A stretch of DNA of 64,000 nt from Hepsetus odoe (Eukaryota; Chordata; Actinopteri; Characiformes; Hepsetidae). The notes beneath the pieces are model-generated. The model saw only the letters and a list, made by a program, of their open reading frames with translations. It was not told the origin of the DNA and did not search any database. A program made the translations under genes and the position numbers. The stretch lies in contig CM029383.1 in the NCBI GenBank assembly GCA_017165825.1, positions 13,353,795-13,417,794 on the forward strand, in the 5' to 3' direction. Positions 1 through 12,800 of this stretch are shown piece by piece (positions within the stretch are counted from its first letter, which is position 1; each line of letters opens with the position of its first letter).

Positions 1-1150
1 AGAATTTCCAGTGCTGCAGTCTCTAGACTCATTCCTTCTAAACAGTATAAGAGCAAGAGTTAACTCCTGATTGTATAATCCCTGATTCTCTTCAACATTA
101 CAAAACAGTGAAGGAAATAAAAAGGATTCCAAAGAACACCTTTCCTCCAGTATAAAATGGCAGATGCTATTGCATACACTCTTGCTGGAAGGAGAAGCTG
201 TGAACTCTGAGCCACACTAGCTCACACATGCAGCTTTCCAGAAAAGGTGGTTATTTATAGGACAAATAGGAACACACTTAAAATACACAACATGCAATGA
301 TGCTTATTTTAGATTTGTAAATGAGTAGGAATGAACTAAGTGAACCGAAAAACAGAATGCAGTAGCAATTTTTAGATGGGCCTTGAACTGAGTGCAATTA
401 ATAAAAACCAACAAGGAATGCTTAATGCTTAGTGAGCATGCGTCCAGAGAGAGAGAACTGTTACTATGTAGCTACTGTACAAGTTGCTGTTTACAGGTCT
501 AAATCTGAGGGATGATACACAAAAGTTGTTTAGTGATGATGGCAGCAGTTTTATACATGTGGTTAAATTTGCCATGATAATCATAACACACCATCTCCCT
601 GACCAGCCCCAGGTGGAACCTGCTCAGATGCACCACCATTATGGAAAAAGACAAACAAAAGATGTATTTTCAAACAGTGCAGCAGAGGGGAAAGACTATA
701 TCTGAGAGAGAGAGAGAGAGCGCGAGCGAGCGAGAGACTCAAGCCCACACCCACACCCACACAGTGGCATTGGCACTTGGGAAATCTGCCATGCTCCCTA
801 TGCTGTGACTCATCAAACAGAAGCAGCCATGGCCATCATCAACCCCTGACTTCTTAGGCACTAAAAATGGCGATGAATCTGAGTAGCACCTTACCGCCCC
901 TGCTGTGTGCTTATTTTTACCTCCAATTTCCTAAAATCCAGCTTCCCCCAAGTTCCTGCTCCTCCCACATCTCCTCTTTCACCACCACTGTGGCTTGTTC
1001 AAGCTTTAATCAACCTTGCCAAAAGATCCCTTCATTGAATTAATATAGGCTGGCGATGCGATTCACTACCTATCACGGGGTTTCCAGCTGGGTTGTGGTG
1101 CAGATGATCGATATCACAAGGTAGATTAAATTGATTTCTGCCATCAAACT
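1..1150. other. Noncoding stretch with short GA and CCACAC tracts
   Basis: AT-rich sequence without a credible gene. A GA tract runs at 704-736, passing into GCGA units, with three CCACAC units at 745-762. The 73-codon open frame at 484-705 resembles nothing known and looks like chance. Confidence 0.7.
704..762. repeat. (GA)n / (GCGA)n followed by (CCACAC)n
   Basis: An uninterrupted GA run is followed by GCGA variants, and after nine bases by CCACAC units. It is a compound microsatellite. Confidence 0.85.
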
Positions 1151-1290
1151 GGTGGTGGTGGTGGTATAATGATAGGCTCGCCTATTGACCAAGAGGTTGT
1201 TGGTTTGAATCCCACCTCCAGCACTACCACCACTTGGGTCCTGAGCAAAACCCTTAACCCCGAGTTGCTCCAGGGGGACTGTCCCTGTAA
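1151..1290 (+). mobile_element. tRNA-derived SINE, family A
   Basis: The head contains a decayed A box (GTGGTATAATGATAGG) and a B box GGTTTGAATCC at 1,202-1,212, the two internal RNA polymerase III promoter parts of a tRNA gene. The body continues CTGAGCAAAACCCTTAACCC and then GAGTTGCTCCAGGGGGACTG. A second, better preserved copy lies at 49,524-49,665 with the same order of blocks. The missing acceptor stem and the shared non-tRNA tail show a SINE rather than a tRNA gene. It is inactive-looking because of the damaged A box. Confidence 0.8.
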
Positions 1291-1299
1291 TCAGGAATT

Positions 1300-2418
1300 G
1301 GAAGTCACTAGCATGTTTTTCTTTTTCTTAATTAACTGCCAAAATCTTCTCGGCTAGCCTTCCTCATATCACATACAAGACTGAGAATTATGCTGCATCA
1401 CTGCACAGCTCAATACGTTGGGAGGAGAGCACTAGCTGCCAGTGCTGTTAGTGAGACCAATTATAGTCTCCAGTTCAACGGCATCTTTATCATTTTATAA
1501 AGCTTCTCAAATGTCTAGAAAAAAAGACACATCTGTGGGTGCAGCAGGAGTAGGCCAATCTCAATTAGCACTAATATTCTCAGTTTGGAGCTGGTTTGTC
1601 TTTTTCATATATTTGAATTTTTCATGTGTAGTAATTACAGACAGTAAAGAAAAGTTAGCTGGGGGAAAAGAAAAAAGGATAGGTATTCTACAATGAATAT
1701 CACCAAAAGTCCTTAAGTCTTTCACAATTTCCATGACAGAAACGAAATCCAAGGTCTGGTCCTGATAACTTCTGGACTGAAGGCTGGTTACAGTTTTTGT
1801 GGATGCATTTTACTTCACCATTCCAGACATGATCACAGAGGCTAGTCACAAAAGACTCCTAGGTTGAGACAAAAAAATGAATTTGCAGCCCGATTAGAAC
1901 TCTTTTATTTTGAAGCAGTGCTCATCCACTCTTTTTTAAGAAGCACTGCTGTCATTTCAGTTTCTTTTGTCAGGGAGAGAATACAGCTGGAACATATACT
2001 TATTTTTGCATTTTTGGAACCAGTCCCTATCAGTGTTACACGGGAGAAAAGCAGTACATTCCTAAAAAGCTCAGAATTGTGAATAGGTTTCTATTGAAGG
2101 AGCACCATTGTTCATTTGAGTAGTAATTATGTTTTGTATAGTGAGGTCCTAGCACATCTCTGTGGGAGGATTTTTTCAGCAGGTCCTAATCTATAAGAGA
2201 ACAGCAGAAAGGGCCTTATTGTGGGTCTTTGCTGCCAGTTTAGAACTTTGCAGGGATCTTAATAAGATACGGCCTAAATCAATTAGAGGGAATGAGATGC
2301 ATCCGGACAGGAGGGGGGATAGAATTAATGAAGCTTGCACTAAAGGCAGCACAGAGCTGGAATTTGATTAGCTGAGTGTATCCTCAAAAATGTGGCCCTG
2401 TACAAGTTTTACTGAATA

Positions 2419-2455
<37 letters not shown>

Positions 2456-2640
2456 CACAAAGTGTATCAAATGCAGCAGTGCTGCTGGAGGTTTTAAAAC
2501 ACACTTGACATGTACTTCTTTATATCTTCTTTATAAGACACATCCATGCTGCTGGTTAATATACCAGATGAAAGGCCACAGAAGATCATATAGTATGTTA
2601 TAGAGTATCAGATAAATAAGAGTTAATCTGCTGCTGCACT
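1300..2640. other. Noncoding stretch
   Basis: No gene is recognised. It contains the (TG)16 tract at 2,421-2,452. Short open frames (up to 84 codons) show no domain or signal and overlap on both strands. Confidence 0.65.
2421..2452. repeat. (TG)16 microsatellite
   Basis: Sixteen uninterrupted TG units. Confidence 0.97.
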
Positions 2641-2644
2641 CGGT

Positions 2645-2965
2645 GTTAGTCCTCCTCTAGCACTTCTTCAGATGTCAGTGTCTGGCCACAAGACACTGTT
2701 GTCAGCCCAGCAGTGACATGTTTGTTCCAGCACCACAGTGGTCTCCCTCGCTAGTAGTATCAGTGTCACTGCTGCGCTGAGTATGACCTACCACCCAAAT
2801 CATACATGCTCACTGGTGGTCGTGTTGGGTCCTGATTACTGAAATACAGTGTAAACTAGACTAACAACTGCAGACAATCAGACGGAGTACACTGACTGCA
2901 AATTACAAAACACATTATATACTGTTATAAAAAACTGATAAAACAGACAATAAGTGAAAGTAGGT
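2645..2965. mobile_element. Decayed dispersed repeat, probably a non-autonomous DNA transposon
   Basis: The string of phrases here, including TCAGTGTCACTGCTGCGCTG, GACCTACCACCCAAATCAT, TGGTGGTCGTGTTGGGTCCT and the closing AACTGATAAAACAGACAATA, matches in order a repeat I remember from catfish and characin genomic sequence. It has no coding capacity and no intact terminal repeats here. The family name is not recalled and the ends are approximate. Confidence 0.5.
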
Positions 2966-5326
2966 TTACCTGAACCTGCACTGTTCTTCTTGCATGACCC
3001 AAACAACCACATAACACCAACTTTTATTAAACCTGTCAAGCATTTAACACTCGCTTTTCGGCATGATTATAGCACTTAACTAAAAATAAGAACAGTAATT
3101 GTAACCAATGGTAATTGAATGTGTGATCGGTGTGCGTCTTGCGTGTGCACGTGCAGTGCACTAAATGTGAATGAGCAGATGGTAATTAGCATCAGCATGA
3201 TCTTCAGGTCGCAGTGGAGAGCTTGTAGAATGGAAGGTGAATGAAAGTCAGCTGTAAAAGGATTGTGGCCCATCTTTAGAATGATGGAATAATATAACTC
3301 CAACATATTTTACAAAATATAAATGATGAAATGGTTTACAGCATTTTTCAGATTACACTATTTAAGCAGAAACCGATCTTTTAAAATTGGTAAACTGGTA
3401 AAAAATATGATAAGATAATGGCACAATAGCTGCTTATTACCATGCAATTTAAGCAATTCCTTTACCCAGATGTTCTTGGGTCCCTATAATTGGTATCAGG
3501 CTGGAACAATTACATTACTGACAATGGTGGCAATGTTTATGCAGAAAAATGTATTTCATTTTGATATTTGTCATTTTTTTATTTCCATTTTCACCGCGAC
3601 TAGAGTCAGTTTTTCTGAGTGCAACAATGTACCCTTGGGGCTGAACTTATGTGAGCAAGCAGCCAAAGAAAAAGTCATTATGGCTGAATGCTTAAGAGAA
3701 AGTGAATTCAACAAGCATTTTCTTATAATGTCAGAAAAAGTAAGATAACAATCCGTGCAAGTCTCTTTCAGCATGTCATAATCAGCCCATTGAAAAGTAA
3801 AATCACGTAACAGTGTTTTTAAACTCATTGCCCAGTTTTATGTAGTTAGCTATTATATTTAACAATGAAATGTTAAACTGGTTACATGCTGGTGAGGCCA
3901 AAACGACAACATTCATCTACATATCTCTGGATTAATCACTTATTTTTGTTTACTATAATTTAGACTATGTCTAAATTACATTGCTAGAATCAGAACTTAT
4001 TGTCTAATAACCTATTGTATATTTATTGTATTATTACAATAAATATAGTTATACAAGTTATTGTATAACTTATTGTATTGTACTATATTGTCAATAGTAG
4101 ATATAAAATTACAGCACTAGCGATTTAATGAAATTAAACTCTTTCAAAATATGACCACAATATAACTATTATTAATTGTTCAGTCTTAATGGTTACCAAT
4201 CATATACTTAGAAAAGTATTCCATGGAGTTATTTATCATGATGTTGACAACATAGTCATTTTGCCCCTTCCTAGTACAGCATCATCTAAAACATTTCAGT
4301 TCAAAGAATACTTTAAAAGTCATTGTGTTCACGTTCTCGATCAGGGAACAGTGTTCATATATGGGAACAGGGCATTAGAGAAAAGGAGAAGGATCACAGG
4401 GCTATTAAAAGCCATCACGGTCCCCACAAGAATCACGTTGGTTGATATGTGAGCATTGTCTGCGGGTAAAATCGAAGTGTAAAAACTCAGCTTCGTCATC
4501 TGATCCTTTAGACTGAACCTAATCGTTTATTTTCACTCTTGAATTTTTAAACAGGATCTTGGCATAGTGGTCCACTCCACTGGGAGGGAAGGTTAAAAGT
4601 CTGGCATGCTCTGAACAAAAGCACCTACCGTTTTCTCTCTCTCAAGAGGGAGAAGTATCCGATTTCGGGCCATTTAAAGCCGTGGCTGTAACATCTGTGA
4701 CGTCTCATGGCCCCTCTTAAAGTGGGACACCCCATGAACTCCCTATGGAGGTGCTCGGGTTATTAGGAGTGAGCTTAGACCACTTAATGGATGCTGTCTC
4801 CGGTTAAAACACCAAAACAATGGCTGCATGCTCATCACTATCGACCATCAGCATGTTTACGCCAGCATCTGTGCTGACAGTAAGTGGCAGTTTGTAAGGC
4901 TTAATTGAGGGTTGTTACTAATGCAGCTGCATGCTGCCTGGACAGGATCAACAACATGACCGTCAAATCAATTGGTCCAATGTGCTAGGTGCTTATTGGC
5001 CATTCATTTTTGTCATGCAGAGGGGAAATTGACAAATAACCAAATATGAAATCTCTGCTTCGGCATGATGAAAATCCTTTTTCCTCTTCTTTATCTCAAT
5101 TGCTAAGTTATTCAGCCTTTTGGTGAGCATTAGGGAGCAGCAGCCTAGCTGTCAGCACCACGGTGATGTGTCTGGTCACAGAGTGGTCAATTTAGCCGTT
5201 TTGTTTGGGAGATGTTTATGCCTCTGAAGCCTCATAATCATATCAGTGATGATGGGCAAGTGTAATTTAAGAGCAAAAGGAAGCTGCCAGCTACAGAATC
5301 TATGGAGCTATTGTTTAACCCAAACT

Positions 5327-5330
<4 letters not shown>
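2966..5330. other. Noncoding, AT-rich, with several short hairpins
   Basis: No gene is recognised. Three AT-rich inverted repeats cluster at 3,956-4,069. The remainder is unique-looking AT-rich sequence. Frames such as 4,189-4,452 (87 codons) show no family resemblance. Confidence 0.6.
3956..4069. repeat. Cluster of three AT-rich inverted repeats
   Basis: TAATTTAGAC / GTCTAAATTA (3,956-3,978, 3-base loop), TATTTATTGTA / TACAATAAATA (4,020-4,045, 4-base loop) and GTTATAC / GTATAAC (4,048-4,069, 8-base loop) are all perfect. Together they make a cruciform-prone, easily melted segment. It may be the remnant of a small inverted-repeat transposon, but no target-site duplication was identified. 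Confidence 0.6.

Positions 5331-5362
<32 letters not shown>
5331..5362. repeat. (CT)16 microsatellite
   Basis: Uninterrupted CT repeat. Confidence 0.97.
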
Positions 5363-5368
<6 letters not shown>

Positions 5369-8300
5369 ACAGTTCTTCTTTACCTCTCTCCTAAGGACTC
5401 TTAAGGAAGGAAAAAAGCTGGACATGCCTTAATTGATATTGATCACCTTCACGTAAACATTTGAGATGAACTGCGGTTACTCAGCAGAAAAAAGCCAGAG
5501 AAAGTCCACTGTGTTATTAAAGAAGAGAAGGCAGTAAGGCAGTCAATTTGGGACAGGCTGAGTTCCTGTCCGGCTCTGCTGGCCTACAGAGGAATTGCTG
5601 ACATTTACTCCCTCACCGATGCTGTCCAGAAATATGAGCAAATATTTGCACAGTGCAACTGGTCTGGCTGTGATTGCATGCTGTTTGATTTAGCTTCAGT
5701 GGGTGCGTAGGTTTGTGAGAACCAATTTGACTGGCATATATAGCCTTGTGTGTGCTGTTTTCATTAAGACATACGGTAAAACATATTTCCATTCTCGGAG
5801 ACGATAGCGGTAATTGGCCTGTCTTGCTGACTGGCAATGCCCAGCACAGAACACACTTCCAGCTGACACTTGATGTGTGGAGCATCAAGTACAGCCACAT
5901 ACTAATAGAGCTTTATCTCTTGCTGACATGAAAATCAGTAATGTCTTGTCCATGCTCTAAGCTTGGATGGGCTAATTGTACCGATGCTTCCATTAGCCTG
6001 TAGCCATCCTGCCCCTGGCACAATATTGCTTGCCTCTGAAATAATAATGTGAATTGTGGAGATGAGCTGTCTGATGGTGGCTGGAGAGTTCAAGAGAGAT
6101 GGATTTCCAGCGCTAATGTGTTTAAAGGACTTGCCTCCACTCAATGGATCAAGAGCCAGGGCACGAGGTCATTTTCACATCCCGGAATGGGGCAGATATT
6201 CACCATTAAATTATATGAACTTGGGCCTAAAAACTTGCCTGGGACATCTCTAATGTTAAGCGATACCACAGGAAACCTGCAATTTAAGAACAGCAGCATG
6301 AACTTGCTCTCATTCACAAAAGACTAGGATCAATGCTCCTGATGTCAAGCCTTGCACTGATAAGTAGCTGGTAATAGATTAGGACATTTTTCTCTCTCGC
6401 TCCCATACATACACACTCTACAGGTACACAAGCAGTGTCAGAGTCAGTTAAGGGCATCGCTTTTTGTTACAGAGGTCTTCATTAAACTTCAGGCAGCCAG
6501 GAAAATCACGTCGTTTTTGACGTAGCTCCCTCCAGCGCTGCTCTGGTGAAGCATGCAGGCTAATTGACCCATCCACCCTGTCCGGGCTTTCGAGCACAGC
6601 CCAGCTCTGGGCCTGGAGTGCTGAAATAATTGACTTGATGAAATGAGAAGCAGTCGCTCTCAGCGGACGGCCAGGCCATCCTTGCTGCCTCTGGCTGCCT
6701 GAGCTTAATCTTACTTCCTTGCAATATTTCTCTCCCTGCTTCTATTACTTTCACCCCATCTCTCTTTCTTTCTCTACATCCTTCTCTCTTCCCATCTCCT
6801 GGATGGTCTGCAGGGAGAGGCAGATTGCTATCTGCCTGCTGACCCCAAGCTCAGGCCACTCCTAACTGCCACCATAAGAAACTTCAATTCTTTTTATTTA
6901 TATTAAAGCAATAAGACACTTGTGGCAGGGATTCTATCATAGTTGAGGGGTGTTGTTTGGCATGACATAGATAATAGAGGCTTGACTGGCTTCTTGCAGA
7001 AGAGCACTTTTGTATTTTGTAATAACTTGGCAGTTTAATACTACATTTCCTGATTTCTATTCATTTTGCAGATCACGGTGACAATGGTCAATACAGCATG
7101 AGGAAAAACCTTGACAGTTGCCAAGACTCCAAAAGAGAAGCAGTCCTCCTCTGAGCAACACTAAAAAGATGGATTATGAATAAGAAATTAGAATTAAGGT
7201 ACAACAAATGTAATTGGACATGATGAGATCTGTTAAACATTCTTAATTGATTCATTCTAATTATGTTAGAAGTAGTCAGTTATGTTAAATATCACATTAT
7301 GATAGGCACAGTTCTATCATAACAGCTCCAATGCGCAAAACCAACCTGCACTAGAGCTCTTTAGCAGAGCCTCCACCTGAGGCAAGGCTGGTGCTGCTTT
7401 TGGTTTTTTGCCTTTTTCCTCAAATGCTATGTGAGTAGGATGCATCTAGAGAGCCAGAGACTCATCTGGAATATACTGAAGTGAGAGATACCCAGCAACT
7501 GGGTTTTAGCACCGAGTGAGCAGTGGTTGTGCAGAAATAAAAACAGGCTCCCCACCCGAGTCAACTCACCCAAGCTTTGATGGGTCAAGTCCTGAGCAGA
7601 CCGATGTGATCAATACTGTAAACTAGATGACCGAATCCTGTAAACTAGTTGACTGACTCGCATCAACCAGATGTGGATCTAAGATAGTTTTAACAAGTTT
7701 CAGTTGTTTAAGTTCTATTTTTTTCTGAAATGCAATCAACAATGCATGAAACATGAAACACTGTTCGAAAAGCACCCATGTGGTTGGATTTTACACTTCT
7801 TGTTCACTGCATTATTTAATCATTTTTGTAGCTCAACAGCAAAACTCCTATAAAGCCATTTTCTTTGGGTCTGCAGCATTTGTACTGCATAAGAACGAAG
7901 TCTGTTCTACTGTTAAATAAGCAAGCATGTTAAAAGAATGCAGCACACTATGTTCAAAAATGAAAAAAAATGGATGAGAGGATGGAAACACTTTGGCTGT
8001 AATCTTTTAGAGCAAGTTGCTTTTAGGACAAGACTTTGTAATGGCTGTAGGCTCCATCATTCCATGCATTCCTAGCATGGATGATCAGACATTAAAAAAC
8101 ATGTTGCTACAGGCAGTGACTCGTGACATGACTATAGGCAGTGCTAAGAGCTAGGAAGTGCTCAGAGAGAGAGTGCGAGAGACAGCGAGAGAGTGAGAGA
8201 GAGCGAGAGAGTGAGAGAGAGGGTGAGTGAGAGAGAGAGAGAGAGATAGAGCTCTTACATGAGCTGTTCTGAGACTAAAAGCAGCAGCAGGCCGCCACAG

Positions 8301-9400
8301 AAAGCAGCCACTCTGAGCTCTCAGGTAAGAAAAGGGCACAGAAAAACAGTTACTCCTTAAACCATATTTAAAACCTGTTCCTCTATAACCCTGCCAGTAA
8401 CACGCTCCCCAGGGGCTCCAGGTAAAAAACATGCATTTTTCCCCAAGCACGGATTTACCTCAAACTAGCCAGAGGATAGGCATATCAGCCAAAGTTGAAT
8501 ATTTTCTAAGATTTTATTCCAAAAATACTTCCGTTGACAAATGCTAATAGTCTATTTGAACTTCCTCTAAATTTACTCTTTGCCATCACATTTCACATTT
8601 CAACTGGGAAAAAAAGAAAATTTTGTGAAGCTGGCACAAAACAGCAAAGTCATTAAACGAGGCTGAAAGTTTCATTCCATTACAGTTATATGAATGTAAA
8701 ATGGGCCAAAATGGGATGTTTCACAGACATTATCTGCTTCCTATGTGTGTGGCTCCAGAGATACTTTGGTGGACCAGGACTGTTCCTCTGGTGTGCAACA
8801 GCTGTTAGGCAGCTGCTAAAAAGCAGTCTTTCTTTGTTTCCCTATTTGTATTGAACAAATTTCAAAAAGACTTCCTACACAGAAAAAAACTGAAAAAGTT
8901 CCTACACTGTCTTCTTGTGGAGTACAGCCCTCTCATGCTTCATGAATGTGAGAATGTAAAACATGAGACTGAGCAGATACATTGGCATTTATCATCTAAA
9001 TCAAAGGTTATGCTGTGGATAGTAAGGATTGCTGCCTTTGCCACTGTGATCCATGTGGAATGTGTGCTGGTGTGCTCAGCATTATAAACAAAACTAATTC
9101 AGAGGTTTCCTGTGTTCTTACACACTTTAAGATCCCACCTGAAGGGTGCCTTCTTCCTTTGTTCGACACTTGTTCGATACCAGATTTATTTAGTGGAATA
9201 GTTTTCTAACTGGATGCCCTTTCTGGTAGGGACTGGGAGGTTTGCTGACTGAAATACTGTAGCAAGCGAAGCGCTTAAAACTTAGTTTGCTCTCATATCT
9301 TTGTTTTTCTTCCATTGAAAATTGATTTACATATTGGCCCAGAGGTAAAATGTACTCGCCAGTGGTAAAGTTATGTTTATTTGTGCCCCAGGGCTTTGTG
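5363..9400. other. Noncoding stretch with possible conserved elements
   Basis: No gene is recognised. The section 5,900-6,350 is balanced in composition and non-repetitive, unlike the simple sequence around it, and could be a conserved noncoding element, though I cannot test that. A local duplication of CTGTAAACTAG occurs at 7,616-7,648. The 8,162-8,250 section is GA-rich simple sequence. Confidence 0.5.
8162..8250. repeat. Interrupted GA-rich simple sequence
   Basis: About 90 bases of GAGA with GTGA, GCGA and GACA interruptions. It makes a serine/leucine-rich false open frame on the minus strand. Confidence 0.9.
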
Positions 9401-9420
9401 ATAGTCATCCATTTATCCGT

Positions 9421-9448
9421 CCATCCATCCATCCATCCATCCATCCAT
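9421..9448. repeat. (CCAT)7 tetranucleotide repeat
   Basis: Seven CCAT units preceded by imperfect units (CATCCATTTATCCGTC). On the minus strand this is ATGG, the unit that often ends fish SINEs, but no SINE body is visible next to it. Confidence 0.92.
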
Positions 9449-9824
9449 TTGTGACTAAAAATTGAATACGAAGCCAACAGTCTCCTGATATTGATTGGTA
9501 TTATTACTGTTTTAATGAAATCCATGTTAGTATGAGGGAATGACTACCTTGGTAAAGGGACTTGAATTGTAGAGCAGTGTCTGATGGCACAGTGTTGCCT
9601 TTAAAATGGGGAAAATGGAGTCTAATGCCACGATGGAGCTCAACAGTGTATCTAGGAGTAACGTATTGACAAAGGTCTATTGACTAAAACAAGGTCGGTT
9701 GACTAGGGTCAAAAAGGTTCTTTGAGCAGGACATAGTGAAATACAGTTAAAAAGGAGACCGGGAGATAGGTGAAAAGGGAGACAGAAGGTCAGTACAGAG
9801 CACATATTTCAGCAAGCATTCTGT

Positions 9825-9859
9825 ATCTCTCTTGCTCTCTCTCTCGCTCTTTCTCTCTC
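9825..9859. repeat. Imperfect CT-rich tract
   Basis: CTCT units interrupted by TG, CG and TT. Confidence 0.85.
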
Positions 9860-12800
9860 AATGCAGGGTAGTTCAGATCAATGCTGGCACTTTCAGCTCT
9901 GCGCTATCCTGTCGTGCGTATTGAGAGATTTCTCTCAGGCTGAGGTGGAGCTTTGCCCCTGAGCTGAGGCATGGCCTTGCATTTCAAACTCAAACCTCGA
10001 GGCCCACATAGATACTCTCAAGGGGACCATTCATTCCCCCTCCCAGTGTGAGCCAAATTTAAACTTTTTTTCTGCAAGTCAGACAAAGTCTTCAATTTGC
10101 ACTTGCTGTTATTCTTCAACAGAGTCAAATATTTCTGGGACCAGAGAGCTTGTGAAACATTCTCCACAACTGTTTCTGAATTACATGCTGTAGGTGGTAT
10201 CTAGTACACTTTCATGATCTGTAATTATGGAATATCATATACACACACACACACATTATTTATAATATATGATAGATAATTTTTTTAAAGGCACTGTATA
10301 GTATACCTGTATTATATACCTCTACGTTTACTCCATTTACTTTTACTACATTGGGAATTAAATTTTACCCAAACAATCCCCTTCTGAAAGTGAAGATGTG
10401 CAAATCTCTGACCGAAATGATTGGTCAGTGAGTTTTTTGTAAACAGTTCTGGCCTTCTGGAAATCTCACATTTCACCATGATTTAATTTTGTCATGAGAT
10501 CTCTGATCTCACCGTCATTAGATTAGATTGTGATTGTTCAGGCAGCAATTCAATGCGTTAAACATTTTTTTGGACCTTTCATTCATGGTCCTAACAGATT
10601 TTCTGACACCAGTGAAGAGCTGATGGTTAGGTCTACTCCATGTTCTACTTCCTGGCTCTTCGTTACTAACCGACCTGCCTTACTCCCCTCTTCCAACTCT
10701 TCTTGTTGTCTGCACACAGTCTGTAAACGCTTCATTTCTTTGGCGACATGCAGTGAATTTTCCATTCAAGATGAGAGAAACAATTTGTCGTAGCGCTCAC
10801 ATTGCTTCAACAAAAATCCAATTATCGCTGCGTTCGAACACAGCAGCACAAAAAGGCACCGAAACGTTCCTGAAGAGAAAGGTGGAGTATGCAAATTCAA
10901 TTTGGCAGAGGGGGATGTGTATCTGCCTGGAACAGCCCACATACCTCCTCTCTTCCCTGCTTGATCTGTTCTTTGCAGGTGGAGGTCATTAGGACCCCCT
11001 CTGTCCCACAAACAAACAAATTATATTCTAACACATCAACATTAGTGATGATGGCAATTGTGGTGATGATACAAAGAGAAACGAAGGGATATGAAAGGGA
11101 GATAAAAGACAAGAGTTGCATGCTTTCATGCGCCTGCAAGCCAGGCTCATTTTCCAAGAGAGGATGGCCAACATGCCCGCAGGGTAAATATTTGGCATAC
11201 AATGGGCAGGAGAGCACCATAATCCAGGAGAAAAAAAAAATTGAAAGGCCCTTCAAAAGCCAGAACAGCGCTCAACATGAGACAAAATGGCCTTTATGCT
11301 GCGTCCTTTCCTTTTATCAATCTTCTTTACTGTATGTGACTGTGAGCATGGGTGAGCAAGTCAGGAAGCAATGTGTAGGAAAAGAGAGTGGGGAAAATAC
11401 AAGAGAACCTGAAGAGTGGAAGGAAAGAGAAACAAAAAAACAAAAAAAAAACAAAACAAATGCAGAACAAAGTGAAGAACAGTGGGCCCCATAAAAACCT
11501 CTCTAGACATCAGTCACATTGGGCAGGTAAAGTGCACTCTGCAATCACAGCCCCTAATGTGCAGCATTATGAATGCTGAGTGCTGGCTTGATGGTGGCCT
11601 GGAGAGGAGAGAGAGAGAGAAAGTGAGTGTGCATAAGTTCCTGGAAGCCTTCAGACTTGGTGTCCACCAAAGTAGCCTGCCTTCTTCCCCCCGCTCTTAA
11701 TAAACAACTATTAAACCAAATTGCAGGGCCATTTAACAAGAGGAAAAAGAAAAGAAAAAAGTTTGAAAAATGCAGGTGCTGACCATCATTCTTCTCCAGT
11801 ATCATTTACTGCAGCAGGTAAGGACGGCACATTCATTTCCCTGTGTCTGCTTCCCCTGTTTAACAGATTATAGCTGGTCTGTAATCTGATATTTGGCATT
11901 AAAACAGAGCAGTGGCCCGACATTTGCATCATCTTCCTTCATCAAGCGCATCTTATTCCTCAGTATCTGAACACACGCAGTACAATATATATGCTTCTGA
12001 AAAATGAAAAAATACGTATGAAAATTTGATCTCAGCCCTGTCTTTGGGAGGTAAACACTGCACTCCTCCTGAATGGGTAGAATGGCTGTCCTTCTGTCAG
12101 CTCAGCTCTATGCCAGCGCATGCGTCTTGTCAGCCAATGTATTAGAACTGGAGTTAATGCTGTCCATCAGCAGTCTAATGATGCCATGTTCGAAAATCAG
12201 AAGCTACACTCATATCTTTTCCAAGCCGACACCTAGCCAACTGAGAGCACTAGGCGATGACTAAACTGGCAGGGGGGTTTCTTTTATTTGATAGAAAATA
12301 AAATGTCCACCTTAGTGTCTGATTTGAGAGAGAGCTGACCTGAGATCAGTTTTCGCCTTCCATAGCCTGGCCAACATGGTGAGAAGAACTAGGAAAAAGT
12401 GATCCATGCTGAGAAATTTAAGATGTCAGATATGAGTGTTTGCAGCCCAGCGTGTTGTGGTGGATACATTTGGAAAAGCACGGCTCAGCCGAAGTCTCTC
12501 AAAGGGATTATGTTCTTTTTCAGGGGTGGAGAGTTGTGTAGCACTCGGAGGCAGTGATATGAATGAAGGCATAGCGCTAATCCCAGTGCTGCTCACTGGG
12601 CCCTGAGCTATTATCAACTGAATGAGCGCTCTCCCTTAGAGGACTGACGCACACACACCTATAAAAATGACAGTCTGATGATGAGGGAACAAACACACAG
12701 CTTCATCTCTGCAAATGACTACAATGCTCACACCTCCTCTTGTGCAAAACAGATTAATGGATGCGCACACACACATTTTATAAGTGATTTGCAAAATGTC

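Noticed and set aside
9421..9448. (CCAT)n as a SINE family C tail
   Set aside because: No family C body on either side.
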